From Oerskovia flava (GTDB taxonomy: Bacteria > Actinomycetota > Actinomycetes > Actinomycetales > Cellulomonadaceae), in assembly GCF_026163685.1 (NCBI RefSeq), contig NZ_JAOXSR010000012.1:1-64000 (forward strand): a stretch of DNA of 64,000 nt, given 5' to 3'. Shown here one piece after another: positions 7,744 through 16,157 of this stretch. The first letter of the stretch is position 1. The number at the start of each line of letters is the position of its first letter. The notes below the pieces were generated by a model, which was given only the letters and a program-made list of their open reading frames with translations, made no database searches and had not been told where the DNA came from. The position numbers and the translations under genes are program-made.

Positions 7744-8895
7744 TCAGTGTCGGGGCAGGTCGGACAGGACTGTTCGCTGGATGGCCACGGCAGCAGCGCC
7801 GCGACCCCACAGGGTCGGGTCGTCGTCGAGAATGCGCAGGTCGAGGGGTGAGGCCTCGGGCTGCCGTGCCTGGTCGATGCCGGCGCGCAGCCTCTGCTCT
7901 CCCACGCGAGCGAGGCGGATGCCCTCACCGGTGAGCAGGATGCGCTCAGGCTGGGCGATGTTCGCGACGGCGGCGATCAACGTGCCGAAGGCGTGAGCCG
8001 AGCGCCCGATGATCTGGTCAGCCAGCGGGTTGCCGGCTGCAGCGAGATCGAGGACTTCGTCGTAGGTGACGGCGTGTCCAAGGACCATCGCGGCTTGGGT
8101 GTGGATCGCCTCGGTGGACAGCATCGCGTCGGCGCATCCGCGGTGCCCTTCGGGGCAGGAGGGGCCGAGCGGGTCGAGCGGGAAGTGGCCGAGGAGACCA
8201 ATGCCGGAGTCTGGGCCCGTGACCAGCCGGTCGTGGATGACTAGCCCGCCGCCGACGCCGGCACCGATGGTCAGCGCGGCAAAGCTATGCACGTCCCGTC
8301 CGTCGCCGAACCAGTGCTCGGCTTCCATGAGTGCGTCCAGGTCGTTGGCGATCACCGTCGGGTGGCCCGTGCGTTCTGCCAGGAGCAGCCCGAGGTCGAC
8401 ATCGTGCCAGTGAAGGAACGGCGCACGCTGGACGAGCGTGAAGTCGCGCACGGAGCCACCGAGCCCGACGCCGACGGCCGCCGGAGCGTGGCCGACGGTG
8501 AGGTCGGACACGAGCGCAGCAAGGGCATCGACGACCGACGCCGGGTCCTGAGTCGTGATCTCTTGCGCGCTGGTCGCCAAGACATCCGCCCGCAAGTTCG
8601 TCAGCACACCGTAGGCGCGAGAACCCGTGAGCTTGATGCCCACGAACTGCTGTAGATCCGCGTCCACGTCCAGGGGCTGCAGAGGTCTTCCACCCCCCTG
8701 TACGTGTACCTCGCGCACCTCGTGGAGGACACCTGTGTCCAGCAGCGGCTTGGTGATGCGCGTCAGGCTCGGGGTCGACAGATCGAGGCGCCGGGCCAGC
8801 TCGGTGCGCGCGAGCGGGCCGTGGAGCAGCACCTCCAACGCCACGCGGCGGGAGGTGGGCGACAACGGCGTCCAGGGTGATGCGGTGTCCAGCAC
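7744..8895 (-). CDS. ROK family transcriptional regulator
   Basis: A 383-residue repressor with an N-terminal winged helix-turn-helix (about 13-60, ARTELARRLDLSTPSLTRITK) and a ROK sugar-kinase-like domain. It keeps the ATP-site motif GAGVGGG (211-217), the NDLDALMEAE segment and His237. The usual zinc motif CxCGxxGC is reduced to CPEGHRGC (Cys247, Cys254), with the middle cysteine replaced by glutamate. The GTG start at 8895 follows GAGGAGCGCAG. It is divergent from the sugar ABC transporter and upstream of the GH49 genes, so it most likely senses a dextran breakdown product and represses both directions. Confidence 0.9.
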   Translation of the reverse strand: MLDTASPWTPLSPTSRRVALEVLLHGPLARTELARRLDLSTPSLTRITKPLLDTGVLHEVREVHVQGGGRPLQPLDVDADLQQFVGIKLTGSRAYGVLTNLRADVLATSAQEITTQDPASVVDALAALVSDLTVGHAPAAVGVGLGGSVRDFTLVQRAPFLHWHDVDLGLLLAERTGHPTVIANDLDALMEAEHWFGDGRDVHSFAALTIGAGVGGGLVIHDRLVTGPDSGIGLLGHFPLDPLGPSCPEGHRGCADAMLSTEAIHTQAAMVLGHAVTYDEVLDLAAAGNPLADQIIGRSAHAFGTLIAAVANIAQPERILLTGEGIRLARVGEQRLRAGIDQARQPEASPLDLRILDDDPTLWGRGAAAVAIQRTVLSDLPRH

Positions 8896-8907
8896 CTGCG
8901 CTCCTCA

Positions 8908-8959
8908 CTGAGTTGGTCAACACTCAGATAATACCGACACGAAACTCGGGTGCAACCCG
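8908..8959 (-). promoter_or_regulatory. ROK gene promoter with two operator-like dyads
   Basis: On the minus strand a -35 like TTGCAC (8955-8950) and a -10 TATTAT (8933-8928) are 16 bases apart. The dyad CTGAGT-N8-ACTCAG (8908-8927) lies just downstream of the -10, and CGGGTgcaACCCG (8947-8959) overlaps the -35. Both sit where a repressor would block the promoter, consistent with autoregulation. Confidence 0.5.
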
Positions 8960-8990
8960 GTCTCGTGACTGAACCGTGACTTTGCCAGGC

Positions 8991-9056
8991 TTGACGTGGG
9001 CTCCCGGTCTCCTGGTTAATGTTGCCACGAAGAAAACCTTCGTCTCGGATCGAAGG
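8991..9056 (+). promoter_or_regulatory. Candidate promoter and leader hairpin of the sugar ABC operon
   Basis: TTGACG at 8991-8996 is a good -35. The -10 is weak (GGTTAA or TTAATG near 9014-9021). CCTTCG (9037-9042) and CGAAGG (9051-9056) form a short inverted repeat in the leader that could be an operator or RNA hairpin. The binding-protein gene starts at 9131. Confidence 0.4.
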
Positions 9057-9130
9057 GGAACCCTGGCGGCGTCGACGACGCGGCTGGGCCGAGAGCAGGA
9101 CGACGACGTCGTCGACTCAGGAGGTACGGA

Positions 9131-10420
9131 ATGCGTAAGTACACGGCGGTGCTGGCTGCTGGTTCGCTCGTTCTCGCGCTAGGCCTTGGTGCCTGCTCGA
9201 CCAGCGGGGACGATGCTGGGGGCGCCGAGGACGGCAAGACGCTCAAGATCTGGTGGTGGGAGAACGATGACTCCGCCCTGTCGCAGGCCTGGGACACGGC
9301 GATCGACATCTTCGAAGAGGAGCACCCAGGCGTCGAGGTGCAGTTCGAGCTCAAGACCTACGAGCAGATGCAGCAGTCGGGGCAGCTCATCCTCGACTCG
9401 AACGACGCTCCGGACGTGCTGGAGTACCTCAAGGGCAACGCCACGGCGGGAGTTGTCTCCAAAGCAGGCTTGCTGACCGACCTGACCGACGTCGCCGTCG
9501 AGCGCGGCTGGGACGTGGAGAACACCGCGCAGGATGTCGGCCTGTACGAGGACGGGATCATGGGATCCGGCCAGCGATACGGGGTGACGAACTACGGCGA
9601 GTACGTCGGTCTGTTCTACAACACCGACATGCTCACCGAGTACGACCTGGACACGCCGGAGACGCTCGCCGACCTCGAGACGATCATGCAGACGTTCGTG
9701 GACGACGGCATCACTCCGCTCGCGCTCGGCTCGGCGGACTACCCGGGCCCGCATCTGCTGTACGCACTGGCCCTGTCCCACATGGACGACGACTCGCTCG
9801 CCGCGTTCCAGCAGTTCACGGGCGAGCCTGATTGGACGGCCTGGGAGCGCGCCGCGACAACCTTCACCGAGTGGGTCGACAAGGGATACATCAGCACCGA
9901 TTCCACTGGTATCCCCGCGCAGGACTCGGGCAACGCGTTCGTCGCGGGCCAGTACCCGCTGTTCTACTCCGGCACCTGGTGGGCGGGTAGCTTCACCGCA
10001 GACATCACCGACTTCGCGTGGAACCAGGTCCTCTTCCCAGGGAACGACCTGCACCCGGGCTCGGGCGGCAACCTGTGGGTCGTGCCGGCCAAGGCGAAGA
10101 ACAAGGAACTCGCCTACGACTTCATCGAGATCACCCAGCGACCGGAGGTGCAGAACCAGCTCGGTGACCTGGGAGGTGTTCCGGTGGCCGCTGGGGACAG
10201 CGGAGTGAGCGAGCCGGTCGGCCAGCTCGTCACCGCCCGGTTCAGCGAACTGCTCTCGGGAGAAGGCGGCAAGCTCGCCTGGTACCCCGACTGGCCGGTC
10301 GCCGGACTCAACGACGTCCTGATCGCCCAGACCTCGGACCTGGTCCAGGGCAACGTCGAGCCGGCGCAAGTGGCGTCGAACATCCAGGCCGCCTACGACG
10401 CCGGAAAGCCGCAGGGCTGA
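9131..10420 (+). CDS. Sugar ABC transporter substrate-binding lipoprotein (CUT1)
   Basis: A 429-residue extracellular solute-binding protein of the family that delivers oligosaccharides to CUT1 importers. It is a lipoprotein: hydrophobic leader with lipobox LGAC (Cys22). The mature protein has the family pattern with LKIWWWENDDS at the start, SNDAPDVLEY, and the C-terminal helical part ending in NIQAAYDAG. The ATG follows CAGGAGGT. It is the first gene of the operon divergent from the ROK regulator; the setting next to GH49 and alpha-1,6-glucosidase genes suggests isomalto-oligosaccharides as ligand, which is an inference. Confidence 0.92.
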   Translation: MRKYTAVLAAGSLVLALGLGACSTSGDDAGGAEDGKTLKIWWWENDDSALSQAWDTAIDIFEEEHPGVEVQFELKTYEQMQQSGQLILDSNDAPDVLEYLKGNATAGVVSKAGLLTDLTDVAVERGWDVENTAQDVGLYEDGIMGSGQRYGVTNYGEYVGLFYNTDMLTEYDLDTPETLADLETIMQTFVDDGITPLALGSADYPGPHLLYALALSHMDDDSLAAFQQFTGEPDWTAWERAATTFTEWVDKGYISTDSTGIPAQDSGNAFVAGQYPLFYSGTWWAGSFTADITDFAWNQVLFPGNDLHPGSGGNLWVVPAKAKNKELAYDFIEITQRPEVQNQLGDLGGVPVAAGDSGVSEPVGQLVTARFSELLSGEGGKLAWYPDWPVAGLNDVLIAQTSDLVQGNVEPAQVASNIQAAYDAGKPQG

Positions 10421-10437
10421 ACTCGTCTGCACCAGAT

Positions 10438-10469
10438 CCGGTGGCGCGAGCCAGAGCTCGCGCCACCGG
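10438..10469 (+). terminator. Intercistronic hairpin between binding protein and permease genes
   Basis: CCGGTGGCGCGAG and CTCGCGCCACCGG form a perfect 13-bp stem around CCAGAG, 18 bases past the stop of the binding-protein gene and 19 bases before the first permease. Hairpins here commonly limit read-through or protect the upstream mRNA, giving more binding protein than permease. Confidence 0.6.
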
Positions 10470-10487
10470 GTCACGAAGGAAACGACA

Positions 10488-11438
10488 ATGACCTCGTTGC
10501 CCAGCATGTCCGCCCGCGCGCGTCGTAGCCTCACCACTGAGCGTCCTTCCGGGTACTGGTGGTACATCGTCCCGGGAGCCCTCGGCTTCCTCGCCGTGGT
10601 GCTCGTCCCGTTCGGGATGAACATCTTCTACAGCCTGACGGCATGGAGCGGCGTCGGCGATCCGCAGTTCGTCGGTCTGGACAACTACGCCCAGCTGATG
10701 GGCGACGCCACGTTCTGGACCTCCTTCCGCAACAGCGCCTTCTTCGTCGTCGCGATGGCGATCTTTCCCACCGCGATCGGCGTGCTCGTAGCCGCGGTCC
10801 TCTTCGACTTCATCGCCCCGAGGTTCGGTGCTCGGACCTCGAGTCTGCTGCGCGCACTGTTCTACCTCCCGCAGATCTTGCCGATCGCTGTCGCCGGCGT
10901 GCTGTGGAAGTGGATGTACCAACCCGAGTACGGAATCATCAACACCTTGTTCAGCTCGGTCGGCCTCGACGGGCTACGACAGAACTGGCTCGGAGACTCC
11001 GATCTGGCCATCTACTCGGTGATGAACGTACTCATCTGGCTACAGATCGGATACACGGTCGTGCTGTTCATGGCCGGCTTGTCTCGTGTGGACCCGGCTC
11101 TGCACGAGGCCGCCGAACTCGACGGAGCAGGGTGGTGGCAGCGGTTCCGCATGATCACCCTTGTCCAGCTGCGGCCCGAAATCGCGGTCGTCCTCATCAC
11201 CACGTCGGTGGCGGCGCTCAAGGTGTTCGCGCCGATCTTCGTCCTGACCCGTGGTGGGCCCGGAACAAGCACGATCGTGCCTGCGTACTTCTCCTTCTCC
11301 AACTTCTTCACCACGACCCGTGTGGGGTATGGCGCTGCGGTCGCCACCGTCCTGGCTTTGCTGGTGACGATCATCGCGGTCGCCCTGTTGCGCTACCAGA
11401 CCCGCACCACGGAAGGGTTCGACGATGACGGTCGATAA
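10488..11438 (+). CDS. Sugar ABC transporter permease (MalF-type)
   Basis: A 316-residue inner-membrane permease of the CUT1 family with six predicted helices. The cytoplasmic EAA loop, which contacts the ATPase, reads EAAELDGAGWWQRFRMITL (about 205-223). The ATG is preceded by AAGGAAACG. Its last 14 bases overlap the next permease, so the two are translationally coupled. No ATPase gene is in the locus, so a shared MsiK-type ATPase encoded elsewhere is likely, as is usual in actinobacteria. Confidence 0.92.
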   Translation: MTSLPSMSARARRSLTTERPSGYWWYIVPGALGFLAVVLVPFGMNIFYSLTAWSGVGDPQFVGLDNYAQLMGDATFWTSFRNSAFFVVAMAIFPTAIGVLVAAVLFDFIAPRFGARTSSLLRALFYLPQILPIAVAGVLWKWMYQPEYGIINTLFSSVGLDGLRQNWLGDSDLAIYSVMNVLIWLQIGYTVVLFMAGLSRVDPALHEAAELDGAGWWQRFRMITLVQLRPEIAVVLITTSVAALKVFAPIFVLTRGGPGTSTIVPAYFSFSNFFTTTRVGYGAAVATVLALLVTIIAVALLRYQTRTTEGFDDDGR

Positions 11439-12348
11439 GCTCACCCGCAACGCTGTCGCCTCGCCAGACGGCTCAGTGCCTCCTGCACCCTCAGCGCCAC
11501 TGCGGCAGCGCGGTGGAGCACGTACGCGCCGTCGGGTCAGCGGCTGGGTCGTGCTCATCACGCTCAGCGTGGTGGCGCTGCTGATGATCTTCCCGTTCTG
11601 GATTGCGCTGATCAACGGCTTCAAGCCCGCCGGCGAGTACATCCAGTCCGGCCCGATCTCGATACCCACAGAACTCGACTTCTCCGCGCTGGTCGACTTC
11701 TGGCGAGGAGTCGATTTCAACCGGAAGCTGCTCAACAGCGTGGTCATCTCCGGCAGCGTCGCACTCATTGCGGCAGCGCTGTCCCTTCTGAGCGCGTTCG
11801 CGATCGGCATCGGCAAGCTCAGGGGCCGGGTGTGGATCCTCGCGGTCTTCATGGTTGCTTTCACCATTCCGCAGGAGGCCCTGGTCTACCCGTTGTTCGT
11901 GCTCACGCGCGACCTGGGGCTGTACGACACCCTGACCGGCATCATCATCATCCTCGCCGTACTGCAGAGCGCATTCGGAACCTACATGCTCTCCTCGGTC
12001 CTGGGTGCCTTCCCCAAAGAAGTGCTCGAGGCTGCACGCCTGGACGGCGCGAGTCGGCGGCAGATCCTCGGGCGGGTCGTCCTGCCGCTGACCCGCCCCA
12101 CACTGTCGGTGCTCGTCACCTTCTTCTTCATCTGGACCTGGAACGACTTCTTCCTGCCCCTCATCCTGCTTCCCTCGGCGAAGAACCAGACCGTCTCGGT
12201 CTCTCTCGGCGCACTGTCTGGGCAGTACACCTCGGACCCCACTGCGCTCGCCGCGGCTTCGCTGGCCGGCATCCTGCCCGCCCTGGTGTTCTTCCTCATT
12301 TTCCAGCGCACCCTTATGCGCGGCGTCAACCTCGGCGCTATCAAGTAG
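11425..12348 (+). CDS. Sugar ABC transporter permease (MalG-type)
   Basis: A 307-residue partner permease with six predicted helices and the EAA loop EAARLDGASRRQILGRVVLP. It ends in the typical short MalG-like tail (RGVNLGAIK). The start overlaps the first permease by 14 bases. With the binding protein it forms the importer; together with the downstream GH13 enzyme it indicates uptake of short glucans followed by cytoplasmic hydrolysis. Confidence 0.92.
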   Translation: MTVDKLTRNAVASPDGSVPPAPSAPLRQRGGARTRRRVSGWVVLITLSVVALLMIFPFWIALINGFKPAGEYIQSGPISIPTELDFSALVDFWRGVDFNRKLLNSVVISGSVALIAAALSLLSAFAIGIGKLRGRVWILAVFMVAFTIPQEALVYPLFVLTRDLGLYDTLTGIIIILAVLQSAFGTYMLSSVLGAFPKEVLEAARLDGASRRQILGRVVLPLTRPTLSVLVTFFFIWTWNDFFLPLILLPSAKNQTVSVSLGALSGQYTSDPTALAAASLAGILPALVFFLIFQRTLMRGVNLGAIK

Positions 12349-12361
12349 CACACCACCTACC

Positions 12362-12403
12362 CTCCTGGCCTGGTGCCCACCGCCCCGGTCACCGGGCCAG
12401 GAG
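12362..12403 (+). terminator. Hairpin between MalG-type permease and GH13 gene
   Basis: CTCCTGGCC and GGCCAGGAG pair over 9 bp with a 24-nt loop, in the 110-base gap before the glucosidase gene. It may partly terminate or stabilise the transcript; the downstream gene keeps its own AAGGACC ribosome site. Confidence 0.4.
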
Positions 12404-12458
12404 ATCGCTCGGGCCCAGCAGAACACCGGCCCGCCCGACACACCTCACAAGGACCGCC

Positions 12459-14195
12459 ATGACGCTCACCCAGCCCGACCACGCCGCCACCACCACCGAC
12501 CCCCAGTGGTGGAAGAGCGCCGTGGTCTACCAGATCTATCCCCGTTCCTTCGCCGACTCGAACGCGGACGGCGTCGGCGACCTGCGCGGCATCCGCTCCC
12601 GCCTCGACCACCTGCAGCGGCTAGGTATCGACGTCATCTGGCTCTCACCGATCTACCGCTCACCGCACGCCGACAACGGCTACGACATCAGCGACTACCA
12701 GGGCATCGACCCCACCTTCGGCACCCTCGCCGACTTCGACGCACTCCTCGCCGACGTGCACGCGCGCGGCATGAAGCTCGTCATGGACCTCGTCGTCAAC
12801 CACACCAGCGACGAGCACCCCTGGTTCGTGGAGTCACGCTCGAGCATCGACAACCCCAAGCGCGACTGGTATTGGTGGCGACCAGCCCGTGACGGCTTCG
12901 CACCCGGCGACCCCGGTGCCGAGCCGACCAACTGGGAGTCCTTCTTCTCCGGCCCCACCTGGACCCTCGACGAGTCGACCGGCGAGTACTACCTGCACCT
13001 GTTCGACCCCAAGCAGCCCGACCTCAACTGGGAGAACCCCGAGGTCCGCCACGCCGTCTACGACATGATGCGCTGGTGGCTCGACCGCGGTGTCGACGGT
13101 TTCCGCATGGACGTCATCAACCTCGTCTCCAAGGACACCGCTCTGCCCGACGGTGCACCCGGCGCAACCGGACTCGGCAACGGCTTCCCCCACTACGCCA
13201 ACGGGCCTCGCATCCACGAGTTCATGCAGGAGATGCACCGCGAGGTCTTCGACGGACGAGACGGGCAGTACCTCACCGTCGGGGAGATGCCCGGCGTCAC
13301 CTGGCAGGACGCGGTCCTGTTCACCGACCCGGCGCGGCGCGAGCTCGACATGGTGTTCCAGTTCGAGCACGTCAACCTCGACCACGGACCCGCCGGGAAG
13401 TTCGACCCCCAGCCCCTGGCGCTGCGCGACCTCAAGGCGTCCCTCGGACGCTGGCAGCACGAGCTCGGAACGACCGGCTGGAACAGCCTCTACCTCGGCA
13501 ATCACGACCAGCCACGCAGCGTCTCCCGGTTCGGTGACGACGGCGAGCACTGGCGAAGCTCTGCGACCGCCCTGGCGACCGTCCTGCACCTGCACCGCGG
13601 CACCCCGTACGTCTACCAGGGCGAAGAGATCGGCATGACCAACGCCCCGTTCAGCGGCGTCTCCGCGCTGCGTGACGTCGAATCACTCAACCACTACCAC
13701 CGTGCCATCGCCGCCGGCGCAGACCCCGACGCAGTCATGGCCGCGCTGCGCACCATGGGTCGTGACAACGCCCGCACACCCGTCCAATGGGACGGTACGC
13801 CCCAGGCCGGATTCACCACGGCCACCCCCTGGATCGCGGTCAACCCCAACCATGCCTGGCTCAACGCCGCAGCCCAGTACGACGACCCCGACTCTGTCTA
13901 CAACCACTACCGACGCCTCATTGAACTACGCCACACCCAGCCTGTCGTCGCTCACGGTGACTTCATCATGCTCCTCGCAGACCACCCGAGCGTGTACGCC
14001 TATCAGCGCCACCACGAGGACACCACACTGCTCGTCGTGGCGAACCTCGCCGGCGAGGCAATCGACATCGAGCTGGACGTCGTGGCGTACCACCTGCTCC
14101 TGAGCAACGCCGACGACTACACGGCGCCCATCGACGAGCAGCTCACGCTCCAGCCCTGGGAGGCCAGGGTCTACATCACGACATCCCCCCGGTGA
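12459..14195 (+). CDS. GH13 oligo-1,6-glucosidase / alpha-glucosidase
   Basis: A 578-residue cytoplasmic (no signal peptide) GH13 enzyme that releases glucose from isomalto-oligosaccharides. Conserved regions are visible: DLVVNHTSDEH, GFRMDVINL with nucleophile Asp218, acid/base Glu276 in VGEMPG, and LGNHDQPR with Asp350. The QPDLNW signature (187-192) marks the oligo-1,6-glucosidase group, and Val219 right after the nucleophile is the residue associated with alpha-1,6 rather than alpha-1,4 specificity. I chose the ATG at 12459 (AAGGACCGCC before it); the frame is open much further upstream inside the permease gene. It completes a dextran-to-glucose pathway with the GH49 enzymes and the transporter. 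Confidence 0.92.
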   Translation: MTLTQPDHAATTTDPQWWKSAVVYQIYPRSFADSNADGVGDLRGIRSRLDHLQRLGIDVIWLSPIYRSPHADNGYDISDYQGIDPTFGTLADFDALLADVHARGMKLVMDLVVNHTSDEHPWFVESRSSIDNPKRDWYWWRPARDGFAPGDPGAEPTNWESFFSGPTWTLDESTGEYYLHLFDPKQPDLNWENPEVRHAVYDMMRWWLDRGVDGFRMDVINLVSKDTALPDGAPGATGLGNGFPHYANGPRIHEFMQEMHREVFDGRDGQYLTVGEMPGVTWQDAVLFTDPARRELDMVFQFEHVNLDHGPAGKFDPQPLALRDLKASLGRWQHELGTTGWNSLYLGNHDQPRSVSRFGDDGEHWRSSATALATVLHLHRGTPYVYQGEEIGMTNAPFSGVSALRDVESLNHYHRAIAAGADPDAVMAALRTMGRDNARTPVQWDGTPQAGFTTATPWIAVNPNHAWLNAAAQYDDPDSVYNHYRRLIELRHTQPVVAHGDFIMLLADHPSVYAYQRHHEDTTLLVVANLAGEAIDIELDVVAYHLLLSNADDYTAPIDEQLTLQPWEARVYITTSPR

Positions 14196-14308
14196 CGGTG
14201 GGCGGCCGCACGTCATGGCCGTGCCGCGTGCAGCAGTGACGGCCGTACTGTCATCGCTGTGACCACGAAGTTGACTACTGGGACGTCCTTCGCGATGAGG
14301 CCAGCTCG

Positions 14309-14482
14309 ATGGAGACTCTGTTCGCGGTCTTCGCCAACGTCCTGGAACTCGACGGGCAGGGCGAGCCGGTGAACGAGAAGTACGCCGGGCGACGAGCTGC
14401 GACGTGGCTCTACCGGTACTGCACGGGCCGCATGCCCGAGGGCGAGGCAGAGCTCGAGAGTTGGGAAGTCGCGCTCTACTGA
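14309..14482 (+). CDS. Short hypothetical protein, possibly a gene remnant
   Basis: An open frame with good codon bias gives 57 residues from the ATG at 14309, ending EAELESWEVALY. The same frame reads sensibly upstream (CHRCDHEVDYWDVLRDEAS) back to a TGA near 14238 but has no start codon or ribosome site there, which suggests a 5' truncated gene. I do not recognise the family. It sits beside a transposase scrap. Confidence 0.4.
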   Translation: METLFAVFANVLELDGQGEPVNEKYAGRRAATWLYRYCTGRMPEGEAELESWEVALY

Positions 14483-14503
14483 CATCCAAGAGTCAGCCGT
14501 GCA

Positions 14504-14590
14504 CCAGGCGATGATCGCGGCCACGGCGACGGCGCCGTGGTACATGGTGGCGTGCGCGTCGTAGCGGGTGGCCGGCCACCGGCTGATTCG
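14504..14590 (-). pseudogene. Remnant of an IS5-type transposase C-terminus
   Basis: On the minus strand a short stretch reads RWPATRYDAHATMYHGAV followed by a hydrophobic AAIIAW, the pattern found at the C-terminus of IS5/IS427-group DDE transposases (ATRYDK...YxxxxxxAxIxxW). No catalytic DDE residues, inverted repeats or longer frame are present. It marks an old insertion at the edge of the dextran locus. Confidence 0.55.
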
Positions 14591-14698
14591 TCGCGCTGGC
14601 GGTCGGCTTCTGGTCATCGCGCGCTGGGGCCACGGCCCGGACGCCGCAGGCGCGGAAGTCACGCAAATGACCTACCCCACGCCCAGAGCGGTGCGCGC

Positions 14699-14734
14699 AT
14701 GGCGGTAATGCGCACACATGCGAGGATACTGACA
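14699..14734. promoter_or_regulatory. Candidate GlxA-regulator operator, copy 1
   Basis: On the minus strand TGTCAGTATCCTCGC, 8 bases, then GCATTACCGCC. The same arrangement (TGTCACTATCCTCGC, 8 bases, GCATTCACGCC) occurs at 17252-17287 in front of the quinone oxidoreductase. This copy is 36 bases upstream of the regulator gene start. Confidence 0.55.
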
Positions 14735-14769
14735 CAGCCGACACGCGTCGACCGGATCGGAGTCGGGTG

Positions 14770-15720
14770 ATGCAGCAGCGACCGCATCGGGTGATGGTCC
14801 TGGTGCTCGACGGGGCGCGCCCGCTGGACGTCGGGATCCCGACGGAGGTGTTCCATCCGGAGACGGGGTTCCCCTACGAGGTGTCGGCATGCGGGGTCAC
14901 CGCCGGTACTGTGCCGGCCGACGGGAACTTCGGCTTCGCGGTCCCGCGGGGCCTGGACGCGCTCGCCGACGCCGACACGATCGTCGTCCCGGGGTACGCA
15001 CCGGCGGGTCGGCCGATACCAGTGGCGGTGACCGAAGCGCTCCGGAGCGCCGCGTCCCGCGGAGCACGCGTCGTGTCGATCTGCTACGGCGCGTTCGCCC
15101 TCGCCGATGCCGGGCTGCTCGACGGCCTGAGGGCGACGACGCACTGGGACGCGGCGGCGAAGCTCGCGGATCGGCACCCGCAGATCACGGTCGAGCCGAA
15201 CGTGCTCTTCGTCGACGAGGGGTCCATCCTCACCTCGGCGGGGGCCGCCGCCGGTCTCGACCTGTGCCTGCACCTCGTCCGGCGCGACCTCGGCGTGAGC
15301 GCGGCGAACGACATCGCGCGCGGGCTCGTCACCGCGCCCTACCGGACCGGGGGCCAGGCCCAGTACCTGCCGAAGGCCAGCGCGGCATCCCGTGGCGAGA
15401 CCCTCGCCGCGACGCGTGAATGGGCGATGGCGCGGCTCGGAGAGCAGCTGACGATCGCCGAGCTCGCCGCACACGCACGGATGTCGCCCCGCACGTTCTT
15501 GCGCCGCTTCGCCGAGGAGACCGGCCGCACCCCGCTGCAGTGGATCCTCCGGGCGCGGGTCGACACGGCCCGCGAACTCCTGGAGAGCACGAGGCTGTCG
15601 GTGGACCGCATCGCGGAAGAGGTCGGCCTGGGCACCGGGTCGAACCTCCGGCTGCACTTCCGCCGCCTCCTGGACGTGACACCCTCGGAGTACCGGGCCA
15701 CCTTCTCCGGGCGGGGATGA
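14770..15720 (+). CDS. GlxA family transcriptional regulator (DJ-1/PfpI plus AraC)
   Basis: A 316-residue regulator with an N-terminal DJ-1/PfpI-like domain (about 8-170, with the nucleophile-elbow sequence SICYGAFALADAGLL) and a C-terminal AraC-type DNA-binding domain with two helix-turn-helix units (about 225-312, LTIAELAAHARMSPRTFLRRF and VDRIAEEVGLGTGSNLRLHF). The ATG at 14770 follows GGAGTCGG; a GTG at 14767 is an alternative. A near-identical 35-base element before this gene and before the minus-strand oxidoreductase suggests that it controls itself and that gene. Confidence 0.9.
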   Translation: MQQRPHRVMVLVLDGARPLDVGIPTEVFHPETGFPYEVSACGVTAGTVPADGNFGFAVPRGLDALADADTIVVPGYAPAGRPIPVAVTEALRSAASRGARVVSICYGAFALADAGLLDGLRATTHWDAAAKLADRHPQITVEPNVLFVDEGSILTSAGAAAGLDLCLHLVRRDLGVSAANDIARGLVTAPYRTGGQAQYLPKASAASRGETLAATREWAMARLGEQLTIAELAAHARMSPRTFLRRFAEETGRTPLQWILRARVDTARELLESTRLSVDRIAEEVGLGTGSNLRLHFRRLLDVTPSEYRATFSGRG

Positions 15721-15775
15721 ACCACCGCGATCATGGCTCGAGTGCCTGGAGCGTTCCGCGACGAGACGCGACAGC

Positions 15776-16075
15776 TCACGCTCCGGCGTCCGCACCGTCG
15801 ACGAGCACGGCCCGGTAGGTCGCGCCCTGGAAGCGGTTCTGTGCCACCTCCTGGTACTCCTTGCCGAGGTACCAGTCCTTCGCCGCCGCCGCGTCGGGGA
15901 ACTGCACGACGACGACGCCTTCGATCGGCGGCCCCTCGAGCACTTCGTGCGGGCCGTAGTCGACGAGGACCTGCACGTCGTGGCCGTCGAACGTGCTGTC
16001 GGCGCGTTCCGCGTAGCGGTCGAGGGCTTGCTGATCGGTGGTGGTGTCTCGCTGGAACACGATGTATGCGGTCAT
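15776..16075 (-). CDS. DUF1330 domain-containing protein
   Basis: A 99-residue protein of the DUF1330 family, a small ferredoxin-like alpha/beta fold. It has the typical MTAYIVF start, GPPIEGVVVVQFPDAAAAKDW core and YRAVLVDG end. The ATG at 16075 follows GGAGG. It is 82 bases downstream of the quinone oxidoreductase on the same strand and convergent with the GlxA regulator, so it may be part of the same regulated unit. No enzymatic role is established. Confidence 0.88.
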   Translation of the reverse strand: MTAYIVFQRDTTTDQQALDRYAERADSTFDGHDVQVLVDYGPHEVLEGPPIEGVVVVQFPDAAAAKDWYLGKEYQEVAQNRFQGATYRAVLVDGADAGA

Positions 16076-16157
16076 GTCGTCGGTCCTCCGTCGTACTCAG
16101 CAGGTTGTTGGTTGGGTCATCCCATGCGGTACGGAGACGTCGCTCCGCTCGGTCCCT

